Source of the DNA: Paraspadella gotoi
Lineage: Eukaryota > Chaetognatha
Assembly (NCBI GenBank): GCA_051294375.1
Contig: CM119270.1
Location: forward strand, 10,870,969-10,934,968
Direction of reading: 5' to 3'
DNA: 64,000 bases
Below, piece by piece: positions 34,115 through 43,968 of this stretch (position 1 is the first letter of the stretch; every line of letters begins with the position of its first letter). Under the pieces are notes generated by a model, which was given only the letters and a program-made list of their open reading frames with translations, was not told the origin of the DNA and ran no database searches. The position numbers were made by a program, and so were the translations under genes.

Positions 34115-37100
34115 ATGTCAGATTGTCCGCAATTGTTGACGCCTCTTCAACAGAAGCACATTCAGCGACAAAATAGGTTTGACAAATATATTTTTTAACC
34201 TTTATTCAACGGATAAAGGACAAAATTTCAAAAATTCAAATTTTTTAATCATTTGTTTTACTTGTATAATTGCTTATCAATCAAGTGACATTTTTTTTGT
34301 CGTAATAGCATCAACCAGAGGCGACATATAGGTGTCAGTCACAAAAAGCAACAACAGCAAGATGAAGCGGATAAGGTTTTGTACAAATTAGGACTCATGT
34401 CGCTTAAAGGTTCGTTTCAAATGCAAACCGGCATTAGTGTTAGTCATAAATACAATGATATTTATTTTTTTCTACCTAGTTAAAAACGAGACGACGAAGC
34501 GGCGGCCGTCGGAAATTTCCGATGAAGAAAAGGAAAAAACCAAAGCTGGCCTCGAGTTCTGCAGGTAGCGCCCTTCGAAAAAAAGTGACCCCTACACCCC
34601 TACATATAGTGATGAACGACTTTCCACCCCCCCTTTCCCCCAATCTTTCCAACTCTTCCACCATCGACAGCATGGTGGCGCTGCAGGGCGACGGGGAGAA
34701 GATGGCGCTCGAAGCGGATCAGATCGCCAAAAGACTCGGCATCGAGGACGACGATGACAACGACGACAAAATCGATGTCGTCGACACGGTGGGCGTGGCA
34801 GTCGGCGCTGGCGTCGACGAATCGGGGGACGGCGGGGGTGAGCGAGTGCTTTTATAAAGTTGAGATTAGGACAACGACATATTTTTCGGTGTTCTAACCT
34901 AATTCCTAGATCCTTTCATTCACTTTCTTCTTTTTTAACAAAACACATTTTTCATTGCGAATTTATTACGCAGATCTTATGCACTATTAATCTTATCTCC
35001 TTAATATTTAATACATTCAGGGATGAAGGACGAGAACGCTTTGAAGTTTTGTTTTGAAATTCCCGAATCTCAGCGTTCCGCGTCCGTGTGGAAGTTGGGA
35101 GGTAAGAAAAAGGAACCTGGTGACATTTTCCATTTTATAAAGTAGGTAGTTTTGTCAATCAAATGACATACGAACTTTTTATCTTAGCTGTCAACAATCC
35201 ATCATCCATCATTCATTCTTTATCATTCAATATTTCTATCAACATTATCATAATTATAATTTTCGACAAACCTTATCACATTGTCACAAGCCTTTATTCC
35301 AGCCAATATCCTTTGCGACATGAAGTTCTTTGTCTCGGCCGAGGAGTGGATCCGACGCTGCAACGACCGCAGCCTCGACGGCGACGCAGAGGCGCAGCTG
35401 CTCTTTCAAGAGATCAGGACCAAGAGGTTCTTCAGCCACGTCACCAAAGGTGAAATGAGATAAGAAAAGAGGAAAAATATATATCTAGGGCAGGATAATC
35501 TGCAAGGATTGTAAGAATAGTTCTCGAGATCGATGGGTCGATTTGCGATTCAGATCTTGAAGCCGAAGTTGGTTTCACCATCGAGAAATTCCGCGGCCTC
35601 TACGCGAAGAAAAAATTGGAGGAGGGAGAGTCGGTCGTCGTGGAGGAGCCCATCCTTTTCTCTCGAGCTTACAGGTGGAGGATAGTGTGGTGTGGACTGT
35701 GGTCTGTGGTGGATTTGGGTTTGTGGTTGATGCGCCCGTTAAACCTACGAGCTTCTTTTCAACTGTTTCGAGTTCATTTCTTGAACTCACGACAACAGTC
35801 TGTTGTTTTAATTTTTCTACCTTTACTTGATCTTTAAAGACCCGAATAAACTGTAAACTGTAGTGTAGGCGGTTCTCCCTTCCAATCCATTTATTTATCT
35901 CGTTTGAGCGATGAAGGCCTTAACCTGTCGAACGTCAGGAGGCATTTATTAAACGAATGGATATTTTATATTGTTTATAATACTAATTTTTTTGCCCCAG
36001 TTCCAATCCGGATGAAAACTTTCCCGCCTGCAATTTTTGCGGCAAAGATTTGGCGACGATCGAAGATTATTTCGGCGACGTGATTGAAAAGTTGATCAGG
36101 GAAGTTCCGCCCGTCGCTGCTGATCTCAAGGTAAGTTAAAACATATTCTATTCTATATTCTATTTCTATATTCTCTCAACTTAAAAATAAACTTCTTCAT
36201 AATATTTGAATAATCTTTTTAATAAATAAAGGAAATGAAATCCCTTTGGCCGGATGTCACCACCGTGAGATGCTCAACATGCGAAGAAGAAGAATTCTGT
36301 AGTGACGAGTGTCGACGAGGATATTGGGAAAAGCATCACCGATATCTCTGTCCCGGTCGGTTGTTGTTGTTAAAGTTTTTTTTTAAGTTCGGAACTCGGG
36401 TATAAGAATGGAGATATGTCATCTCCCAAATCCTCCGCCCCGCGGGGTGGCTCTAGGGGCGGCCCCAGGGGGCAGACTATTCCAGGGGGAGCAGCATAAT
36501 GGTCATTGAGGGGGCGCCCCTAATAGACCTAAAATGTTAGCCCCAGGGGGAACCCCCCTGGGGCGGCCCCTTGGGGCCAAAAAAAGTCTGCCCCTGGGGG
36601 TAACCCCTTGGGAAGCAAAATAGTGCTCCCCCAGGGGCGAGTTAAGGAGAGAGCAAAGTTTAGATATGAAAATATATTTTCTGACAATGTTATTGTATCT
36701 GAGAATATCTATCCCTGTCTGTTACTCTCTCTTTCTCTCTTTCTCTCTCACACTTTCTCTTTCTCTCTCTTTCTCTTTCTCTCTCTCTCTCTTTTTTTTT
36801 TCTTTTTCTCTCTTTCTTTTTCTTTCTCTCTTTCTTTCTCTCTCTCTGTCTCTTTCTCTCTCTCTATCTTTCAAGATTTATTTTATATAACTAAAAAAAA
36901 TAGACATTTTTTTTCAAATTATTATTAATGTGAAATTTTTTTTTTCATTTAAGATTTGTAATTAATAATTATCAGTTTGTAGATTGCCTCAGATGAACTC
37001 ATGTTGTTGAGGAAAGGCTGATGGTTTGAGAGAGAGAGTGAGCAAAACTTTATATCTAGCTCAATCACACACTTTTCTACCCACACACAAGATTTCATTC

Positions 37101-40100
37101 CAATCCATATATATATTCACGAATAATTTGAGTTTAATGCTAATGTGGGATAGACTTAAAGACTGATATTAATAATTAATTAATGAAATAATTGTTTTTT
37201 ATAAGTGAGTTAAAAAATTAAAACCATTCTACTCTTTATTCTACTATTTAAAATTTTATTGATGAATTAAGATAAAATTTTGTTTGTGGGTAGAAAAGTG
37301 TGCAAGTAAAAGTGAGTTTTAATAGAAAAAACAAAAGTTACATTTATTTGAATTTTATTAAAAAATTTTTCTCACTCTTTATTTCTTACAAATGAAATTA
37401 ATAATTATCTAATTGTTAAGTTGATTGTTGACCAAATTATGCAAGTTGAACCAAATTATACAAGTTGACTAAGTTATTAAAAAAATTACCAAATTATCCA
37501 GTTGACCAAATTGTTAAAGTTGACCAAATTATGAAAGTTGATCAAGATTATGAAAGTTTACCAAATTATGAAGGTTAACCAAATTATGCAAATTGACTAA
37601 ATTATAACAAAAATTAACAAATTATGCCAGTTGACCAAATTGTTAAAGTTGACCAAATTATGAAAGTTGACCAAATTATGAAAGTTTACCAAGTTATGAA
37701 AGTTTACCAAATTCTAAAAGTTGACCAAATTATATCAGTTGACCAAATTATATCAGTTAACCAAATTATGTCATTTGACTAAATTATGCAAGTTGACCAA
37801 ATTATGCATATTAGTGTTGGCGCAGCTAATGGTTTATTGATTGATTAATTGAAGTGAAAAATATTATTTTTATTTTTATATTTTATTTTAATAAAAGATG
37901 AAAAAAGAAAAAAGATAGAGAAAGAGAGAGAGAGAGGGAGAGAAAGAGAGAGAGGAGAGGGAAAGAGAAATAGGAGGGAGAGAGAGCCGTTCCAAGGGGC
38001 AGGCAAATTCATCCCCCAGGGGGTGGCCCCCAGGGGAAAGGTTTTTCTAGCCCCTGGGGGATTCCCCCTGGAGTGGCCCCTTGGGGCCCAAAAAAAGAGG
38101 CTACAGGGGGCCGCCCCCAGGCAGTAAAGATTTGCTTGCCCCCTGGGGCCGCCCCGCGGGGCCACCCCGCGGGGCCGCCCCTAGCAGCGCCCCCGGGGGA
38201 GGCGATTTTGAAGGATGACATACTTGTAAGAATGACACTATCACTGGTCCTTCACAGGTCCTTCACAGGTCCTGACCCGGCCGCTCATTGAGTAATAACA
38301 TCATCTCATGATCATTAGGTACCAGGATCTATTCCCGATGGTACCTAGCCTGTGGGAAGCTAAAGGACGGCCGTAAACCGCCTTGGGGGCGTGTAAAACC
38401 CTCAAGCCTACCAAGCTCAGTTCTATGGCGTATTATCCTAAGTTCCTACAAATAGTTTTCGAATGAAATGGCGACTAAAATATTCATTTAATTTTTTTTA
38501 AAATCTCTATCATTTAAGAAAAAACTCATTTTCTATTTCTCTCGCCAGGGGTCAACCGTCACGCCGTCCTCCTTCGCGACGCTTACGCCGAGCTCCGCCG
38601 CAAGGGGCGTTGCGAGGAGTCGCAGCATAAAGACATCTTCAAGGTCAGGAAGACTCAATGTGCCCAGTTTCCACTCATCCTATGAAATCTAAATTATGCA
38701 TTATCTCCTTGAAGGAACTCTCCTGCAACTCGACACCGATGATGCTGCTAAAGATGTGGGGCATCATCCTCTCCGACGCCTTCAAGTTGGCGGAGGAGTT
38801 GGGGAAGAAAGTCACACTGAAGGAATATCAGGTGAATGCCGTAGATTTATTTATTGCTAATACTAATAAGATCAAATACACATGATTTAAAATGATTTGT
38901 ATCTAAATTGAAGAATTTTCCTATTAATTTAAATATACTTTTTTTTTCAAAACCTCAACTCTCTCTACTTTGCCTCCAAGACGGCCTGCGAACCATTCCG
39001 ATCCTTCATAGGCGCCCGGTTTCCCTTCGCCGAATCGGCTCGTCCGCTCTTCTCTTGTCTGGAGGCGATCCTCGCCGACGCCTCCGCCTTCCCAACGCCC
39101 TTCACCCTCAACGAGAACGAGTTCGAGTGGCGCTACTCGCAAATCGCCTCCAACGTCCAGGTTGGAAGCTCCTGGGATCGAGGATGGGAGGCTCTAATTT
39201 TTTTTAGCAAGGGGTGGCCAAAAAATTTAGCTTCCTTGTCATTTAACCTTTCTTACTTTATCTTAGATTGATTGATTTATCGATTAATAAATTGATTTGG
39301 ATGTGAATAATCTATTGATTTATTTGCAGATCGATGACCCGATCGATTGATTCCCCCTTCTGACTTCCCCTCCCTTCTTTAAATTTCTTTTATGTTTTTC
39401 ATATAACAATCTCGTTCTCCTCCCAAACTACCTCCCCACACTTCTTGTTCCTTTCATCCTCCACACCTCCCCTCCCTCCTTCTCAACCTTCCCGCTTCCC
39501 CCATCCTCAATCATTCCTCTTTCTCCTTTCCAATCTTCCCCTTCCCCCATCCTCAATCATTCCCCTTCCCTCCTTCTCAACCTTCCCCCATCCTAAATCA
39601 TCCCTTCTTCCCTTCTCAATCTTCCCCCTTTCCCCCTCCTCAATCATTCCCCTTCCCCCATCCTAAATCATCCCCTTCTTCCTTCTCATCTTCCCCTTTC
39701 CTTCCTCAATCATTCCCCCTCCCCCTTCTCAATATTCCCTTCCCCACTTTCCTCAATCATCCCCTTCTCCCTCCTCCTTAATCATTCCCTTCCTCCCTTC
39801 TAAATCTTCCCCCTTTCCCCTTCCTCAATCATTCCCCTTCCCTCTTCTCAATCTTCCCCCTTTCCCCACTTTTCCTTAAACATCCCCTTCCCCTCCTCAA
39901 TCATTCCATTCCTCCCTTCTCAATCTTCCTCCTCCCACAACAGGAGTTTCGCCCTCCAGAGTCCAATCTGGAGACTTGGATGAGCGCCGTCCGCTCCAAC
40001 GGGGAGGAGCGCTTCTGGAAGTTGCTCCAACTGGCCGTCAGAAAGTCGAGCAAGAAGATCTTCCCTCGACCGCCGATCTTCAGCGGACTGTTCGTTCTTC

Positions 40101-41237
40101 ACGCCACCACCAATCACTCCTGCAATCACAACTGCAAAGTCACTTCTGTGATTCAGGTGATAGAAAAGTTACCAAGTGTAGTAGTATTTTATACCCAGCT
40201 ACTCGTCGCGTAATCGTCATGAAAAATTTGACATTCACGGTCCTAGAACGTTAATCAAAACGAAAGAAACAAAACAAACAAAACAAACAAAACAAACAAA
40301 ACAAACACAACAAACAAAAAAAAACAAAACAAATAAAAGAAACAAAACAAACAAAAAAATAAAAGAAACAAAAAAGCAAAAGAAACAAAACAAACAAAAC
40401 AAACAAACAAATCAAAACAAACAAACCAAACCAAACAAACAAAAGAAACAAAAGAAATAAAAGAAACAAAAGAAACAAAAGAAATAAAACAAACAAAACA
40501 AACAAAACAAACAAAACAAACAAAACAAACAAAACTAACCAAACCTTAACCCGCAGCCCAACGGTCGCGTGGCCGTTGACGTCGTCGCCCTGCGTCGCAT
40601 ATCCGTGGGCGAGGAACTCTGCATTCGTTACGCGGACGTGACTCTCCCGCGCAAGGAGAGGCGCGACTATCTCTACAAGGGCTGGGGATTCTGGTGCATG
40701 TGCGAAAAGTGCAAATACGAAGGTGAGGATCTGGGATAACGGGAAAAGAAAAGCAAATGTAAGAAGAAAGTGAAAAATTTGAAAGACATTGGTCACTTGA
40801 GAGAGTAAATAACTTACCCTTTGATATGGAACAATCGAAATGCAATTATTTTGGCTCTGTTTTTGTTTTTTTGTTTTTTTTCAGGAGACGATCAAAACAT
40901 CTGCATTCACTGCCTGAAAGTGGCGGAGCAAGAGGAAAACTTTCTGGCGTGTGGCAGGTGCGTGGGCAAGGGGGAAATAGATATAAATAAAATATAAATA
41001 CGCATACTCGCATACGAATAAAGATAAATTATTGAGTGAATAATCGCCTATGTTGTATGTATTGTATTTTGCTTTGTTCTTCCCAGATGCAAACGCGCAT
41101 GGTACTGCGGGAAGGAATGCCAACGAAAGAGCTGGAACGACGGGCACAAAAGCGTCTGTCAGAATTCAATGGCGAAAGGCATTACAACAACAACAACAAC
41201 AACAACATCTGCAACAAATACATCCGAAGTTGATTAA
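34115..41237 (+). CDS. SET and MYND domain protein (SMYD-like lysine methyltransferase) with an extra C-terminal MYND finger
   Basis: Sixteen exons join in one frame to 670 codons plus stop: 34115-34176, 34309-34409, 34480-34564, 34671-34837, 35021-35101, 35303-35449, 35554-35674, 36001-36130, 36232-36355, 38549-38643, 38715-38831, 38981-39160, 39944-40156, 40557-40722, 40885-40957, 41087-41237. The start is the first ATG (MSDCPQLL) before a good donor. Residues 1-215 are charged, with an acidic run (DDDDNDD) and no known domain. The SET N-lobe follows (about 220-255, FRGLYAKKKLEEGE...EEPILF). A MYND finger is inserted with Cys at 265, 268, 312, 315, 321, 325, His 333 and Cys 338; a long loop between its first two Cys pairs recalls SMYD5. 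The SET core shows NHSC at 527-530, GEELCIRY near 559-566, and a post-SET C-x-C-x2-C at 588-593. A second complete MYND pattern lies at about 603-643. Family role: S-adenosylmethionine-dependent methylation of lysine on histones or other proteins. Whether this protein is active is unknown; the usual Pro-Asn after NHSC is replaced (NHSCNHN) and the first SET Gly motif is FRG. Arthropod SmydA proteins are the nearest alternative. Confidence 0.88.
37044..37330. repeat. Dispersed repeat, inverted pair
   Basis: 37044-37140 reads AAACTTTATATCTAGCTCAA then CACACACTTTTCTACCCACAC, as at 24985-25265. A reversed piece lies at about 37265-37320 (TTTTGTTTGTGGGTAGAAAA, GTGTGCAAG). Together they look like inverted ends of a small element. 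Confidence 0.45.
37415..37815. repeat. AT-rich minisatellite, ~16-bp unit AGTTGACCAAATTATG
   Basis: About 22 variable copies of a unit like AGTTGACCAAATTATGCA run through the core of the foldback structure in intron 9. Unit variants differ at one to three positions. Confidence 0.85.
39400..39940. repeat. Pyrimidine minisatellite in intron 12
   Basis: Repeats of the form CTTCTCAATCTTCCCCCTTTCCCC and CCTCAATCATTCCCCTTCC (about 20-45 bp, irregular) fill the end of the intron up to the acceptor at 39943. They supply a very long polypyrimidine tract. Confidence 0.8.
40256..40545. repeat. (AAACAAAC)n-type array in intron 13
   Basis: A near-continuous AAACA/GAAACAA array. The Phe/Leu/Cys-rich minus-strand ORFs over it (about 40251-40796) are repeat artefacts. 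Confidence 0.9.
40885..41237 (+). CDS. Exons 15-16: C-terminal MYND finger of the SET/MYND gene
   Basis: Exon 15 (40885-40957) gives C-I-H-C and ACGRC; exon 16 (41087-41237) gives WYCGKECQRKSW...GHKSVC. Together they form the full MYND order C-x2-C, C-x2-C, YC-x3-C, H-x3-C. A short poly-Thr tail encoded by (ACA)n precedes TAA at 41235-41237. This finger is separate from the one inserted in the SET domain. Confidence 0.88.
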
Positions 41238-41614
41238 TACAAACTTTCGCCCTATTTTTCCCAAAGCGCCCGGAATTAAGATAGTTTTTTAGATTTAAAG
41301 GGATTAGGTTTGAGGTTAGAGTAAGAACTTAGGTTCTGGATTTGGTTAGTGATTAAGGTTAGGAATTACGGTTAGTGAATAAGGTTAGGAAAATTAAGGT
41401 AGGGAATAAGTTTACGGTTTGGGGAAAGGGTAAGGTAGAAAAATTAAGTTTAGGGATGAAGCAATACAACTGGGACGCTTTTATTTGTTGTATCAAAATC
41501 GAAAGATTCAATTGTCCCATTGGATCTCCGAGAATCTATGTCCGTCCTTGTCTTTGCTTCCGTTTCTGTCAATTTTCTTGCAGTCATTGCCGCTGATGAA
41601 AACTTGGAAATAAA
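41238..41614 (+). other. Probable 3' UTR with GGTTAGG-rich stretch
   Basis: Directly after the stop codon. Bases about 41300-41460 have many loose TTAGG/GGTTAG repeats (GGTTAGGAATTACGGTTAGTG and similar). Confidence 0.45.
41609..41614 (+). promoter_or_regulatory. Candidate polyadenylation signal AATAAA
   Basis: AATAAA in GGAAATAAACC, 372 bases after the SET/MYND stop codon, with a T-rich stretch about 30-50 bases later. Position and context fit, but AT-rich sequence gives such hexamers by chance. Confidence 0.4.
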
Positions 41615-42792
41615 CCGTTGTCGCTGATTTTAGCAGCGACAGATTTGCATTTTTTTATGTATAATTATTTGACTCCAGATTAGTTAGAAAACATTTAGGT
41701 ATTTCTTAACAATCAAGATTTTTTCTTTTGAATTTTATTATTAACATGATTCGCTCGCGTATTCTAGTAATTATAAAGGTCACAGTCGGTTTAAATTTCA
41801 ATCTTAACAAATACATATGGTTCGAGATCTTTTGTTAAAATAATCTAATGAAGCGAAACGCACTCTTTAAACAAAATTTTGCCTCAAGTAAAAGAAATCG
41901 GAAACAAAAGACCACTCATTTTTCTTTGCCTCGAATGGTAGGTTCCGGATGTTCTTTTTAAAAGTAATCACATATCTAAATGTAACGCCTAACTAACCAT
42001 CTCTCACACGTCCATTCATTCGTCTTTTTTGTCTGTCTGTACTGACTGTAGTCGTCTCGAGTTTCTGTACCATAAATGTTTTCTTCACAAACGAGTATGA
42101 AAACTCTCTAGTCTCTTCGAGGTAAAAATTTAAAAGAGACAAACCATACATTTTCCGAGTTTTAATGGGGGGGGAGAAGAATAGAGTAAATAAAAGCACG
42201 AAAGGATTTAATTCTTCTCTGAGTCCACAAAGTACTGAGTCGCACTTACCCCAACTCTTCTTCTTTATTCTTTCACCTACTTTTCTCATCCCTTCTCACC
42301 TTTCGCGCCACGCTTTTGCGGTTTCTTTCGTTTGTCCAAAACTTTTAATACAAATTATATCGTCCTAAGTTTTTTTTTATTTTTGTTTTATTTCTTAAAA
42401 TTGAATAAGAACCAGGAAAAGAGACTATCGAGTGTGGTCCAAGAATAAATATTCATTTTACCTCAAATTGGATTTAAAATGATAATAATTTCCATTGTTT
42501 GAAGAGAATACATTTGAAATTTTAACAGAACGACTTTTACGTAAAATCGACATACAAAAATATACTTAGTATTTGTACTTGCTTGACCAATCTTAAGAAA
42601 ACCTTTTTCATTCTCCGTATTGTTCTTCTCTTTTCTCGATATTCTCACACTTTTCTCCTTTTCTCATCCTCCTGCCTCTTTTTCCTTCTTCTTTCATAAT
42701 TTTTTTCGCTTTTCTCATCTACTCTTCCTCTCTTCTCCTCTATCCCTTTTTCTAACTTTGACTGTCAATTTCTAATCTCTCTTTTCTATTTT

Positions 42793-42828
<36 letters not shown>

Positions 42829-43251
42829 NNNNNNNNNNNNNNNNNNNNNNNNNNNNNNNNNNNNNNNNNNNNNNNNNNNNNNNNNNNNNNNNNNNNNNNN
42901 NNNNNNNNNNNNNNNNNNNNNNNCTCTCTCTCTCTCTCTCTCTCTCTCCCGAACCCGGTGCCCAGCTCGCACCACGAGTCGAATCTCTGTTCGCCGTCGT
43001 CGACGCCGTCGTCGTCATCGACGTCGTCGCCGTCATCGTCGTCGTTACACCGGAGACTCTCGATTGAAGGAAAGAAGAAGAAAATAAAAAAGTAAAAAGT
43101 CGGAAAAGATAATGAGGAAGAAGAGGAGGAGAAAGGGGACGGAGGAGGAAGAGAAAAAAACATAAGGTTAGAAGAAAACAAAGAGAACGGGAGGCCGTAC
43201 GGAGGAATAGAGAAAGAACGTGTCTCCCCATTTAAAGGATTTTCCGGAAAT

Positions 43252-43282
<31 letters not shown>

Positions 43283-43317
43283 GAGAGAGAGAGAGGGAGA
43301 GAGAGAGAAGAGAGAGA

Positions 43318-43365
<48 letters not shown>

Positions 43366-43968
43366 CAGAGAGAAGAGAGAGAAGAATAGAGGGGAGAAAG
43401 ATAAAGCAAGGTAAAGGAAAAAGTAAGTGGTTTGTTGAGGACCGAAGAAGGAGAAAGAGAAGATACTATAAAGAAAAATAAAATATTGAATATTTAAAGA
43501 AAAGAAAAGATTTAACAAGAAATTCCGAAGATCGATTCCGTTCGTCGGCCGATTGTTTGTCGTTCGTTTAGAGTGTCGGTTTGTCGGTCAAAAGCGATTA
43601 GTCGCCAATTTCCGGACCGCTTCAAAATTCTAGTACGGAGTACTTCCTGTAGAAATAACAAATTAAGACTCAGAAGGAAAATCTCAATTTATTGTTTGAT
43701 TTCGTTCACAATTCGGAAAGGTTTTTTTTTTCTTTTTTTTTTTAAGCTGCGTATTTTTTTCTCATTGCTCTTCTTGTGCTTTTCAGTTTCAAAGCCTCTC
43801 ATTGATTGTGTCATTCACTTCGAAGCCTTCATTGACTTCCAACGCTTCATTGCTCTAATCTTAACCCATGAGTTTTTCCATTGTGTTTATGTACTTTGCT
43901 CGTTTCTGCCGATCGCGATCGAGTTCAAAGGCCTTCAACCTTCGGCGCCCAGAAACGCCAAGAACATT
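41615..43968. other. Intergenic; CT/GA arrays and a 95-N gap
   Basis: Unique AT-rich sequence to 42780. Then (CT)n broken by a gap (42829-42923), a CGTCGT/GACGAC trinucleotide stretch (42985-43050), (GA)n at about 43252-43385, and unique sequence to 43968. The ORF at 43573 runs into a gap and shows no motif. Confidence 0.5.

Larger units (their letters stand above)
36356..38548. repeat. Intron 9 of the SET/MYND gene with a GC-rich foldback structure
   Basis: A GC-rich block at about 36425-36650 and its inverted counterpart at about 37985-38215 are both built from CCCC..GGGG palindromes (for example CCCCGCGGGG, GGGGCGGCCCC, CCCCAGGGGG). Going inward, the first is followed by (CT)n (36721-36870) and the second is preceded by (GA)n (37915-37990), so the arms mirror each other over about 450 bp. 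The core holds the repeat at 37044-37140 and the minisatellite at 37415-37815. No coding potential. Confidence 0.7.

Noticed and set aside
37425-37815. Possible CRISPR-like regular array
   Set aside because: The units are contiguous variants of one 16-bp sequence without spacers, in a eukaryotic intron; an ordinary minisatellite.
38009-38221. Gly/Pro-rich ORFs over the GC-rich foldback arm
   Set aside because: Produced by GGG/CCC palindromes within an intron, open on both strands.
40251-40796. Phe/Val/Cys-rich minus-strand ORF of 181 codons
   Set aside because: It is the complement of the AAAC array plus exon 14 of the SET/MYND gene; a shadow.
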